DNA from: an uncultured Saprospiraceae bacterium
GTDB taxonomy: Bacteria > Bacteroidota > Bacteroidia > Chitinophagales > Saprospiraceae
DNA: 43,708 bases
Direction: 5' to 3'
Assembly (NCBI GenBank): GCA_938015415.1
Contig: CALLPK010000069.1
Span: 1 to 43,708 of the forward strand
The position numbers and the translations under genes are program-made. Below, in pieces: positions 34,523 through 42,112 of this stretch. The stretch's first letter is position 1, and the number at the start of each line of letters is the position of its first letter. A model generated the notes under the pieces. That model was not told the origin of the DNA, searched no databases, and saw nothing but the letters and a program-made list of their open reading frames with translations.

Positions 34523-34962
34523 AATGCCTTATGGTATTAATTTAATGAAAAAAAAACGATGCATTTTGAGGTTGCATTGAGTATCATTTTTAACTGCAAT
34601 GACAACCTCAATGGCAACTGCAATTTTCTCTTCATCGTGAAAAAATCATTTAAAGGTTTGATTGACAGTTAAATATGACTTTGGTTTTCCTTGCTTTACT
34701 CAAAGTTGATTAAATAGGGCAAAAGAAAAAGACCACTCTTTTAGATTTGAAAATGATCTTGTTTTTACGCTTCCCATCGTTTTTAACTCCCAATTCGTAT
34801 AGATTTTTAAATTTTTTAAAAAAAAATCACCTCCTCAGGCAGCACATTTCCATCTCGCGGGGTCTTCTTTATATATAACAAGTAATATAAAGCTAAATTT
34901 TACGTCAAACAATTGATAATCAGCGTAAAAGATCTAGATGAAAAGTGAGAAATGTGTTCCTT
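34523..34962. other. Gene-free stretch with a hairpin and A/T runs
   Basis: GAGGTTGCATTG (34568-34579) pairs with CAATG-A-CAACCTC (34597-34609). The word AACTGCAAT occurs twice nearby. A pure A/T inverted run lies at about 34801-34829. No open frame or RNA gene is recognised. The upstream control region of the following lipoprotein must lie here, but no -7 element is clear. Confidence 0.4.
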
Positions 34963-36642
34963 ATGAAAAAGATAATCTATTTATTAACCCTTGTTCTGCT
35001 GGTAGTAGGATGCTATAAAGACGCCGATTTTTTCGTCCCTGATAGCACTGACGTGGAACAATTCGTCAAATCAGGCTTTTCGGGCATTGTTACGGACCAA
35101 TCAGGTCTTCCTGTAAGCGGCGCGACGGTAAATATTGGTAGTCGGCAAACCGAAACGGATATAAATGGCGTATATTTTTTGGAAAATGTTTCCGTAAATA
35201 TCGAGCAAGCATTCGTTACCGTTCGCAAAACAGATTTTTACGAAAGCTCACGAACCTTAACCGCAACGGTTAATTCACAAATAAATTTAAATTTCATTTT
35301 AACACCTAAGCAAGAAATCGGAACGTTCGCTGTTACTGCCGGGGAGACATTTAGTCTTCCCGACGGTGCAGTACTTGAAATTCCAGCGGATGGAATTGCT
35401 GATTTTGCGGGCAATGCTTCCTTATTTGCTAATACGTGGGACTTAATGGATATCAACCTCAGTTTAAAAATGCCCGGAGATTTTATCGGGGAAGATGAAG
35501 GTGGAGCAGAGAAAAGCCTCATTCCCTATGGAATGCTTGTGATTGCTGCGAGCGATGATTCGGGAAACCCGTTGAATATTGGAGTTGATAAAATTTTTAA
35601 AATCAGTATTCCCGTAGCTGATATCAATTCTCCTGCTGCCGTGGCACTCTGGATATTTGATGAAATAGAAGGTATCTGGAAACAAAAAGGAACCGCCACT
35701 CTGGAAGGACAATTTTACGTAGCTCAGGTAAGTGAATTCGGATTCTGGGCCATCGCAGATATGGCTGAAAAAATAAATATCTCGGGAACGGTTTCTAAAG
35801 ATAACGAACCAGCAGGCGATGTATTAATGGCCTTGCGTAACGTTAGCACTGGAATCACTCGGTTTACCTACACTAATTCGAGAGGAGCTTATAATTTTAA
35901 AGTTCCTGCTAATACCATGGTTAGAGTTGGGGTGTATAGCCTGACTTGTAATGAATTTACAGATCTTTTAAACATTGGAATTGAAGAAGCCGATATTTCT
36001 GATCAGAATTTTTCGAATGGTAATGGTATTACCGTCTACAATGGTCAGGCCAGAGACTGTAACCAAGAGCTATTGACCAATGGATATGTGATTGTCGCTG
36101 ATCGGCAGATTATAAAATTAGACGAAACAGGTCGTTTCAAAGGTTTGGTTTCCGGTGCATGCCTTCCCGCTTTAACTTTTAGAACCTTTGATACTCGTAA
36201 TCAGGAAATAGCCCTAACAGCTTCTCCTCAAAATATATCTCCTGTCCAGGTTTACCAGGTAGCTTGTGAAGGACTCAATGAATTTACTAATTTCAATTAT
36301 AATAATCGAAGCTTATTACTCAGCACCGAAACGGTGGCTAATTTAGAGCCAGTAGGAAGTAGTGAAGAAGGAACTATTTCTATGACCGATAATAATATTG
36401 GTACCCTAACCTTTGGATTTATCGGAGATAGTGCCGGTAGTTATGAGGTAAATAGTCTAGTGCTGAATGACGAGTTGAATAGTACAAATTTTGAAATTGA
36501 AGCAGTAAATGTTGTCATTACTCTCAACGAAACAGTGGAAACAGGAGAGACCCTGACGGGTAGTTTTGCGGGTAATTTTTCGGACAATACCGGAGCGACT
36601 CACTCCTTGTCCGGTGATTTTAGAGTCATAAAAGATAATTAA
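34963..36642 (+). CDS. Lipoprotein with carboxypeptidase-regulatory-like domains
   Basis: 560 codons including stop from ATG at 34963; a GTG six codons earlier (34945) is less likely. MKKIIYLLTLVLLVVGC is a lipoprotein signal with Cys17. A carboxypeptidase-regulatory-like Ig fold lies at about 36-110 (GFSGIVTDQSGLPVSGATV ... TDINGVYFLENV). A middle domain (about 115-265) includes PDGAVLEIPADGIAD, and a second such fold starts near 268 (ISGTVSKDNEPAGDVLM ... NSRGAYNFKVP). A beta-rich C-terminal part follows, ending in SGDFRVIKDN. It is probably anchored in the outer membrane and exposed to periplasm or surface. No enzyme motif is seen. It is followed by a strong terminator. Confidence 0.85.
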   Translation: MKKIIYLLTLVLLVVGCYKDADFFVPDSTDVEQFVKSGFSGIVTDQSGLPVSGATVNIGSRQTETDINGVYFLENVSVNIEQAFVTVRKTDFYESSRTLTATVNSQINLNFILTPKQEIGTFAVTAGETFSLPDGAVLEIPADGIADFAGNASLFANTWDLMDINLSLKMPGDFIGEDEGGAEKSLIPYGMLVIAASDDSGNPLNIGVDKIFKISIPVADINSPAAVALWIFDEIEGIWKQKGTATLEGQFYVAQVSEFGFWAIADMAEKINISGTVSKDNEPAGDVLMALRNVSTGITRFTYTNSRGAYNFKVPANTMVRVGVYSLTCNEFTDLLNIGIEEADISDQNFSNGNGITVYNGQARDCNQELLTNGYVIVADRQIIKLDETGRFKGLVSGACLPALTFRTFDTRNQEIALTASPQNISPVQVYQVACEGLNEFTNFNYNNRSLLLSTETVANLEPVGSSEEGTISMTDNNIGTLTFGFIGDSAGSYEVNSLVLNDELNSTNFEIEAVNVVITLNETVETGETLTGSFAGNFSDNTGATHSLSGDFRVIKDN

Positions 36643-36660
36643 CGTGTTTGTGATAAGAGT

Positions 36661-36700
36661 AGCTGTCCCATAAAGTTGGGATAGCTGCTTTCTTTTTTTT
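36661..36700 (+). terminator. Rho-independent terminator
   Basis: AGCTGTCCCA / TGGGATAGCT (36661-36670 and 36677-36686, one G-T pair) with a 6-nt loop, followed by GCTTTC and T8. It ends the lipoprotein transcript before the second sigma gene. Confidence 0.88.
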
Positions 36701-36747
36701 ATCTTACTACGTAATATATAAAATGAATCAAATATATCTAAAGTACG

Positions 36748-37284
36748 TTGACCGAGAAGGAACTTATAGAGGGATGCATACGGGAGGACAAGTCCTGTCA
36801 GAAAGCCTTATTTCTACAATATGCTGGTAAAATGTTGACGGTTTGTCGGCGTTACGCCCGACATCAGGCGGAGGCAGAAGATATGTTACAAGATGCGTTC
36901 ATAAAAATATTTGCCAACTTAAATCAGTTTAATTTTCAGGGCTCTTTTGAAGGATGGATCAGAAGAATTGTCGTCAATAACGCGCTGAAAAATATAAAGA
37001 AAAGCAGTTTTAAAAACGAACAGATCGGCGTAGAAACCCTACCCGAAAATTCAACCGAGCCATTGATTTTCGCACAATTAAACGAAGAGGTGCTGCTAAA
37101 CTTGATTAATGAATTACCCGAGGGTTACCGTTTCGTTTTCAATCTTTACGCAATCGAAGGATTTAGCCACCAGGAGATTGCTCAAAAATTGGGAATTGAA
37201 GCCAGTACTTCGCGGTCCCAACTGGTTAAAGCCAGAAAATTGTTACAAAATAAAATTATTGCCCTACGCAAGAATTCGGCATGA
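36748..37284 (+). CDS. ECF-type RNA polymerase sigma factor
   Basis: 178 residues. The start is TTG at 36748 (MTEKELIEGCIREDKSCQ): an in-frame TAA lies three codons upstream and the conserved N-terminus begins here, so no ATG start is possible. Region 2 spans about 20-90 (GKMLTVCRRYARHQAEAEDM, DAFIKIFANLNQF, EGWIRRIVVNNALKNIKK). Region 4 spans about 110-170, with helix-turn-helix FSHQEIAQKLGIEASTSRSQ. The stop overlaps the next gene's start by four bases (ATGA), so sigma factor and regulator are translationally coupled. Confidence 0.93.
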   Translation: MTEKELIEGCIREDKSCQKALFLQYAGKMLTVCRRYARHQAEAEDMLQDAFIKIFANLNQFNFQGSFEGWIRRIVVNNALKNIKKSSFKNEQIGVETLPENSTEPLIFAQLNEEVLLNLINELPEGYRFVFNLYAIEGFSHQEIAQKLGIEASTSRSQLVKARKLLQNKIIALRKNSA

Positions 37285-38747
37285 AAAGAGAGGAGCATAA
37301 CATAGATCAGTATTTTCGGAATGGCCTGCAGGACTATGAATCTCCGCTGGCCGCTAATCTATGGGATAAACTGGATGCCGCGCGGGAAGAAGATGAAAAG
37401 CCAAAAGGAATCATCTGGTGGAAATGGGGAATCGGTGCCTTGCTCTTGACCCTTTTAACTGCTACTACGCTTTATTTTATTACCAATCAGAAAACGGAAT
37501 CCAACGAACCAACTACTCGTCTTGATACAAACGCACCAATTACCTCCGTTGCTCCAGCAGCAATACCTGACGCACCGGTGACTGGACTTGAAGAGATAGC
37601 GGAAACAACAAACGATGGTTTTGTTGATAATCAAAATAGAAAGGTTGAATTAAAAAATACCGGGGCGCCCCTTCTTTCGGAAGCTTCCACCCAAAAATCA
37701 AATCAGCAGCGCACGAGATCTGCTACCAGTAGTTCAATAACTCAGAACCCAAAATCTAAAACCCAAAACTCAAAACTCAAAACTCAAAACTCAAAACCCA
37801 AAACCCAAAACACAACGGCTTCCTCCCTTATCCAACCAACCAAATCGACCGATTCCCAGCCAATTGCAAATACCGTAGAAAAGGAATTACCCGGAAAAAT
37901 TAAATCCACCCAGCAGCTTAAATTCTTAAACTCGAACGCAGCGACGCTTTTGGATAATGCACCCGATTTACACACTATATTTGATGCGCCGCCCATTAAA
38001 ATTCCCTTTTCGTGGGGACCCAAAGGATGTTATAGCTTTGCCGGGGGACGAATTAAATACGACTATTACGTAGACGCCTTTATTGCACCCGAATACGTCA
38101 TCCGCAACTTGACTGCCAGAACAGCAGAGGACAATCCCTACCGTCAGCGACGGGAAGATACCGAGGCAACGCTTTACGGAATAAGTGGCGGCGTAAGATT
38201 ATCCGTGGTTACCCGACGGGGACTGGCGCTACGTACCGGGATCGTTTATAACCGGATTCTGGAACGATTTAATCTGGAAATAGAAGGGGATGAGCGAATT
38301 GTCCAAATAGTTCCAGCGGGAACTACTGACACCATTACGACGATAGAAAAGGGAACTTCTTTTGTGCGAACTTATAACCGTTATCATGCTATTGATATTC
38401 CTTTATTACTTGGTTACGAGATCGACGCCGGGAATTTTAATTTCAGTATAAATGCTGGCGCTTATTTTAATATTTATGCTCGTCAAAAAGGTAAAATATT
38501 ATCCCAGTCAGATACACCAGAATTTATTACTTCTAATAATCCGCAAAGAATTAATGCTTTTGAAAAAGACCTTGGTATTAGTATTTATGGAAGTGTCGGT
38601 CTGAATTATCAAATTCGTCCCAACCTGCAATTACTCGTTGAACCTAACTTTCGCTATCAGCTAAAACCAATTACGCTGGAGACCTATCCATTAGAACAAC
38701 AATATATCAACATTGGATTATTGCTGGGCGTACGACGTCAATTCTAA
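37281..38747 (+). CDS. Anti-sigma-like / outer-membrane barrel fusion protein
   Basis: 488 residues. An N-terminal cytoplasmic part (DQYFRNGLQDYESPLAANLWDKL cut to YFRNGLQDYESPLAANLWDK, residues 11-30) resembles the sigma-binding ends of Bacteroidota anti-sigma proteins. A membrane helix lies at about 44-67 (IIWWKWGIGALLLTLLTATT). A Ser/Thr/Lys/Gln-rich linker of about 170 residues contains SKTQNSKLKTQNSKPKTQN. The C-terminal part from about 240 looks like an outer-membrane beta-barrel (YGISGGVRLSVVTRRGLALR, VEPNFRYQLKP, NIGLLLGVRRQF). The layout would place one chain in both membranes. The linker is encoded by a heptanucleotide repeat. The start overlaps the sigma gene (ATGA). The anti-sigma role is inferred from context. 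Confidence 0.8.
   Translation: MKREEHNIDQYFRNGLQDYESPLAANLWDKLDAAREEDEKPKGIIWWKWGIGALLLTLLTATTLYFITNQKTESNEPTTRLDTNAPITSVAPAAIPDAPVTGLEEIAETTNDGFVDNQNRKVELKNTGAPLLSEASTQKSNQQRTRSATSSSITQNPKSKTQNSKLKTQNSKPKTQNTTASSLIQPTKSTDSQPIANTVEKELPGKIKSTQQLKFLNSNAATLLDNAPDLHTIFDAPPIKIPFSWGPKGCYSFAGGRIKYDYYVDAFIAPEYVIRNLTARTAEDNPYRQRREDTEATLYGISGGVRLSVVTRRGLALRTGIVYNRILERFNLEIEGDERIVQIVPAGTTDTITTIEKGTSFVRTYNRYHAIDIPLLLGYEIDAGNFNFSINAGAYFNIYARQKGKILSQSDTPEFITSNNPQRINAFEKDLGISIYGSVGLNYQIRPNLQLLVEPNFRYQLKPITLETYPLEQQYINIGLLLGVRRQF
37751..37813 (+). repeat. Nine heptanucleotide AAAACYC units in linker codons
   Basis: Consecutive 7-bp units AAAATCT, AAAACCC, four perfect AAAACTC (37765-37792), AAAACCC twice, AAAACAC. 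Three units encode seven residues, which gives the KTQNSKL-type protein repeat. One unit gained or lost shifts the frame ahead of the barrel domain. Confidence 0.9.
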
Positions 38748-38756
38748 TAGAAATTA

Positions 38757-40991
38757 CTAAAAAATGTATCCCAGATGTAATACAAAATTAAATCGGTTAT
38801 CCATTATATTATACTGCGTAGAAAAAGACGCAGGACCAATTCCCGTCAACAAACCTGCTTCTAGTCCCACTCCGAATAATTCACCTTCTTGTTCCTGAAT
38901 ATCTATCATCGTGCCCGAAAAGAAATCAAATTTTGGACTGTGGTAGTAACCGTAATTGACATGTCCCGTTAAAAATTTATTATTAAAAACTTCCAATTGT
39001 AGAGATAATCCGGAGATGGCGTAGCGGTCCGCAGGTTGTTCCATATAGCGTAGTCCCTGAAAATTAATATGTTGTGGTTCGTTAGGGAGTGCTCTTCCTA
39101 AAAAGAAAAGATTAATGAGATTATCTCCGTTTTCATAATGTTGATAACCAAGAGAATTATACCACCGTAAAGTAAATACCTGATGTAATCGAAAATTGCG
39201 ACTAAACTCCGCTTGTGCCCGAAAGCTCAGACCAATATTTTCGGTGACTGAATTAATGTTATCTCTGGTGAGCTTTCCGGTCGTGATGCCACGGGCGGTT
39301 AAAGAAACGAGTGAACCTCGAGTGGGGAAGTGTAGCCGATCGTAGGTATCTCGATTAAGAGAGAAAAAAGCATATTGCTGAGATAATTTCACCTCGTCCG
39401 AGTCGGGATCAAAAAATTTCTTGTTTTGGCTAATTCCTTCTACGCCATAACCGATGGCCAGAGATAATCGGGAGGTCAATCCCGTAAAAAAATCCAACTG
39501 AGCGCTACCGTGTCTCCAGTCGAATTGGTTTAGTAATTCGTTATTATTAAAAAATAAACCTGTAAAAAAATTATATCCACCGGTGGCTCGGATACCTACG
39601 TTGGGACGAGTAGGTGTGTAGATGACGTATTCAGCAAGGATAGAAGGTTTTTCGGAGACACGTAAGTCCACCGAAAATTTAGATCGCCGAAATAAGGTAT
39701 TCCTAAACGTTGCATTCAATAAAATTCCACCACCGTAGTCGCTGTCATAGTTAGCACTGGCTTTTAAAAAATTACCGCTTTGCTCCTCCGCCCGGATGGA
39801 CAAAATAAAGCCATTTCCGTCCGCTGGCAAAAGCCGATAATCAATTTTTCTGAAAAAGCGGGAAGAATAAACGGTTTTTAACTGTTCATTCAGCACATTC
39901 AGACTGACCCGATTCGGTGTTTTAAATCTGAAAATACTACGGAGCAGATCTGCACTTTTTTTCGAGTCTACGTCGTAATCTACTCCTTGAATTAAAAACG
40001 TATCTTTTACGACCTCTGAGACAAGCCGATTAGGGGAGCGTAACTTCTTTTTCTCATAGCTTTTTAATAAAAATTTTAATCGTGGCAGCATTTGTCTGGC
40101 CGCATCCTCTCCCCTCTGAATCAGTGAATCAAGATCGGTAAAGGACAACGGGCTATAATCTTTTACATCGGGACTGATGACCACACTGGCGAGTTTCCGT
40201 TGGTTCTGATTCGAAAGTTCGCCGAGGTAACTACCGGTTTGTTCGAGTACCTGAAGTACCGATGAAAACTCATCTTTTTTGTATAAATCTCCTCCTACAT
40301 CCATTGCGATGACAATATTCGCACCCATTTCAAAAACCTCGGCTACTGGGATATTACGCACCAGTCCTCCGTCGGCAAGGAGTTGGTTATTGAGTACCAC
40401 CGGCTGAAAAACCGTTGGAATTGCCATACTGGCACGGATCGCATCCGGAAGAAATCCTTTACCGATAACGACTTCTTTGCCCGTTACCAGATCGGTGGCA
40501 ATGGCGCGGAAAGGAATTTGAAAATTGTCAAAATCGTTAATTCCGTGAACTGGAACAGTGAGTTGGCTAAGCAATAATCCAATCTTTTGACCACCTACAA
40601 ACCCCGTTGGTAATTGCACCCTCCCGTCACTAAAAGGAAACTGAACTTGATAGCGATCCGCCTGAGATTTTTCTTCAATGGCCAGATAAGATCGATCCAG
40701 GTTGTCATTAAAATAATCGTCCCAGATGATTTCTTTGGTCAGCTTTTCCAGTTGATCGGCAGAATAGCCGATCGCGTATAATCCACCGATAATACTTCCC
40801 ATACTGGTCCCGGCGATATAATCGGGAATGATACCTTCTTCCTCGAGAACCTTCAGTACGCCCACGTGGGCGAGCCCTTTTGCTCCGCCGCCACTAAAGG
40901 CAAAACCTATTGTGGGTGCCTTATTTTGTCCTTTTGCCAGCGAGACCAGTAGCAGCAAACAGAGGATAGCAAGAAGCTTATTTTTTATCAT
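38757..40991 (-). CDS. Patatin-like phospholipase fused to outer-membrane barrel
   Basis: 744 residues. Signal peptide MIKNKLLAILCLLLLVSLAKGQ. Patatin domain at about 27-225: oxyanion loop GGGAKG (34-39), nucleophile elbow GTSMG (Ser63) and the catalytic DGG (Asp207). A POTRA-like segment lies around 330-410 (FLIQGVDYDVDSKKSADLL ... SRFFRKIDYRL). A BamA-type barrel to the C-terminus (FNFVLHLGYIF) completes the type Vd (PlpD-like) architecture, where the lipase is presented through or at the outer membrane. The catalytic dyad is intact. The gene lies 6 bp after the MazG-like gene and is co-transcribed with it. The convergent neighbour ends 9 bp away, without a terminator. Confidence 0.92.
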   Translation of the reverse strand: MIKNKLLAILCLLLLVSLAKGQNKAPTIGFAFSGGGAKGLAHVGVLKVLEEEGIIPDYIAGTSMGSIIGGLYAIGYSADQLEKLTKEIIWDDYFNDNLDRSYLAIEEKSQADRYQVQFPFSDGRVQLPTGFVGGQKIGLLLSQLTVPVHGINDFDNFQIPFRAIATDLVTGKEVVIGKGFLPDAIRASMAIPTVFQPVVLNNQLLADGGLVRNIPVAEVFEMGANIVIAMDVGGDLYKKDEFSSVLQVLEQTGSYLGELSNQNQRKLASVVISPDVKDYSPLSFTDLDSLIQRGEDAARQMLPRLKFLLKSYEKKKLRSPNRLVSEVVKDTFLIQGVDYDVDSKKSADLLRSIFRFKTPNRVSLNVLNEQLKTVYSSRFFRKIDYRLLPADGNGFILSIRAEEQSGNFLKASANYDSDYGGGILLNATFRNTLFRRSKFSVDLRVSEKPSILAEYVIYTPTRPNVGIRATGGYNFFTGLFFNNNELLNQFDWRHGSAQLDFFTGLTSRLSLAIGYGVEGISQNKKFFDPDSDEVKLSQQYAFFSLNRDTYDRLHFPTRGSLVSLTARGITTGKLTRDNINSVTENIGLSFRAQAEFSRNFRLHQVFTLRWYNSLGYQHYENGDNLINLFFLGRALPNEPQHINFQGLRYMEQPADRYAISGLSLQLEVFNNKFLTGHVNYGYYHSPKFDFFSGTMIDIQEQEGELFGVGLEAGLLTGIGPASFSTQYNIMDNRFNFVLHLGYIF

Positions 40992-40997
40992 AAAAAT

Positions 40998-41474
40998 TTA
41001 TTTTTCCATTTCTAAGATTGATTTCAAATCAGCGGGGGAATAATTGATGGATTTCAGGGTTTTATTATCTGAACTTCGATAGACCAGAAATTTACCTCCT
41101 TCTTCTACAATATAACTTTCAACGTTTTTTGTCTGCTTATAATGTGCTCGGGTTGCTTCTGCTTCTGCCAGCGAAGTACAGGTCTTGCTCATATTAGAAC
41201 GCTGTACCTCATCGAATAGCGTCCTGAATTTATTCCCTAAACCAAATTCCAAAACAGCACCTGATAAAACATATTGAATATCACAAAGCGCATCCGCAAT
41301 CTCAACCATATCTTTATCGGCGATCGCCTGTTCGAGTTCTTTTAGCTCTTCCGAAATTAGTTCTACCCGCAGCTGACATCGACCAGGCGCCGGAATAATC
41401 GGCTCGGGTTCGATGGGGTGTTTAAAAGTTCGGTGAAATTCTGCTACCTGATTAAGCGCATCTAATTGGTCCAT
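40998..41474 (-). CDS. MazG-like all-alpha NTP pyrophosphohydrolase
   Basis: 158 residues, cytoplasmic. The metal-binding helices are clear: LRVELISEELKELEQAI (EExxE) and DMVEIADALCDIQYVL (ExxD), the signature of the MazG/phosphoribosyl-ATP pyrophosphatase superfamily. Members hydrolyse nucleoside triphosphates to monophosphates and pyrophosphate; the exact substrate cannot be read from the sequence. The second half (about 95-158, TCTSLAEAEATRAHYKQTKN) is an extension typical of this subgroup. It is the first gene of an operon with the patatin gene (6-bp gap). A TATTTTTG -7 element lies upstream on its strand. Confidence 0.82.
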   Translation of the reverse strand: MDQLDALNQVAEFHRTFKHPIEPEPIIPAPGRCQLRVELISEELKELEQAIADKDMVEIADALCDIQYVLSGAVLEFGLGNKFRTLFDEVQRSNMSKTCTSLAEAEATRAHYKQTKNVESYIVEEGGKFLVYRSSDNKTLKSINYSPADLKSILEMEK

Positions 41475-41503
41475 AGTATATTTATTAATTTAAAAATTTA
41501 GAA

Positions 41504-41511
41504 CAAAAATA
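41504..41511 (-). promoter_or_regulatory. Putative -7 element of MazG-like/patatin operon
   Basis: On the minus strand TATTTTTG matches TAnnTTTG, about 30 bp before the ATG. A TTG lies only 11 bp further upstream, so the -33 element is unclear. Confidence 0.45.
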
Positions 41512-41545
41512 GGAAAGTTTGTCAAGAGGGCTAGATTCTTTGTGT

Positions 41546-41553
41546 TATCTTTG
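41546..41553 (+). promoter_or_regulatory. Putative -7 element of TonB-C lipoprotein gene
   Basis: TATCTTTG matches TAnnTTTG. TTG at 41519-41521 is a possible -33 element with a 24-bp spacer. Divergent from the MazG-like promoter. Confidence 0.5.
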
Positions 41554-41642
41554 TGAAGTTGTTTAAAAATGAAGCACCCAGTATCACTTTCTATGGACAT
41601 TCTTAAACAATTTCTGTGAAATATTTTATAAAAATTATTAGA

Positions 41643-42092
41643 ATGAAAAAAAAAATCGGTTATACCCTTTATTTGGTTTTTTTACTCTCTTCCTGTCAGT
41701 CTGATTCCAATAGCGCCCGGACTACGACAGCTGCAGAAGATAATACTGTTTACACTAAGGTGGATATTATGCCACGATTTGCTGGTTGTGAAGATCTGGC
41801 GAAGGAAAAACGAGCGGCCTGTGCCTCTAGTAAAATGTTTAATTATATTCGTCAGAATATCCAATATCCAGAGGCTGCAAAGGCGGAGGAGAAAGAAGGC
41901 CGAGCGGTCGTATCTTTTGTGGTGGATAAATCCGGAAAAATCAGAGATATTGAAGTAGTCAAAGATCCTGGAAACGGAATGGGAGCCGAAGCTGAGCGCA
42001 TAGTGAAAAGTTTTCCAGATTGGATTCCCGGACTGCATAAAGGGAATAAAGTAAATGTCAAGTATCTAATTCCCGTTACTTTTAAACAATAG
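41643..42092 (+). CDS. Lipoprotein with TonB C-terminal domain
   Basis: 149 residues from ATG at 41643; the GTG at 41616 would add nine residues and is less likely. MKKKIGYTLYLVFLLSSC is a lipoprotein signal (Cys18). The TonB-C-like domain spans about 60-149: MFNYIRQNIQYPEAAKAEEKEGRAVVSF and VDKSGKIRDIEVVKDPGNG, ending VKYLIPVTFKQ. TonB normally has an N-terminal membrane helix and links ExbBD to outer-membrane receptors. This one seems lipid-anchored and lacks the proline-rich spanner, so it is not a standard TonB. The second to fourth codons and beyond form a run of nine A. It may be a scaffolding or signalling variant. Confidence 0.85.
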   Translation: MKKKIGYTLYLVFLLSSCQSDSNSARTTTAAEDNTVYTKVDIMPRFAGCEDLAKEKRAACASSKMFNYIRQNIQYPEAAKAEEKEGRAVVSFVVDKSGKIRDIEVVKDPGNGMGAEAERIVKSFPDWIPGLHKGNKVNVKYLIPVTFKQ

Positions 42093-42112
42093 AATTCTGG
42101 TGGTGAGTTTGA

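Noticed and set aside
38757-41474. Anti-phage defence island built on the patatin and MazG-like genes
   Set aside because: The patatin carries a signal peptide, POTRA-like part and barrel, so it is an envelope protein; no CD-NTase, sensor or other defence gene is adjacent.
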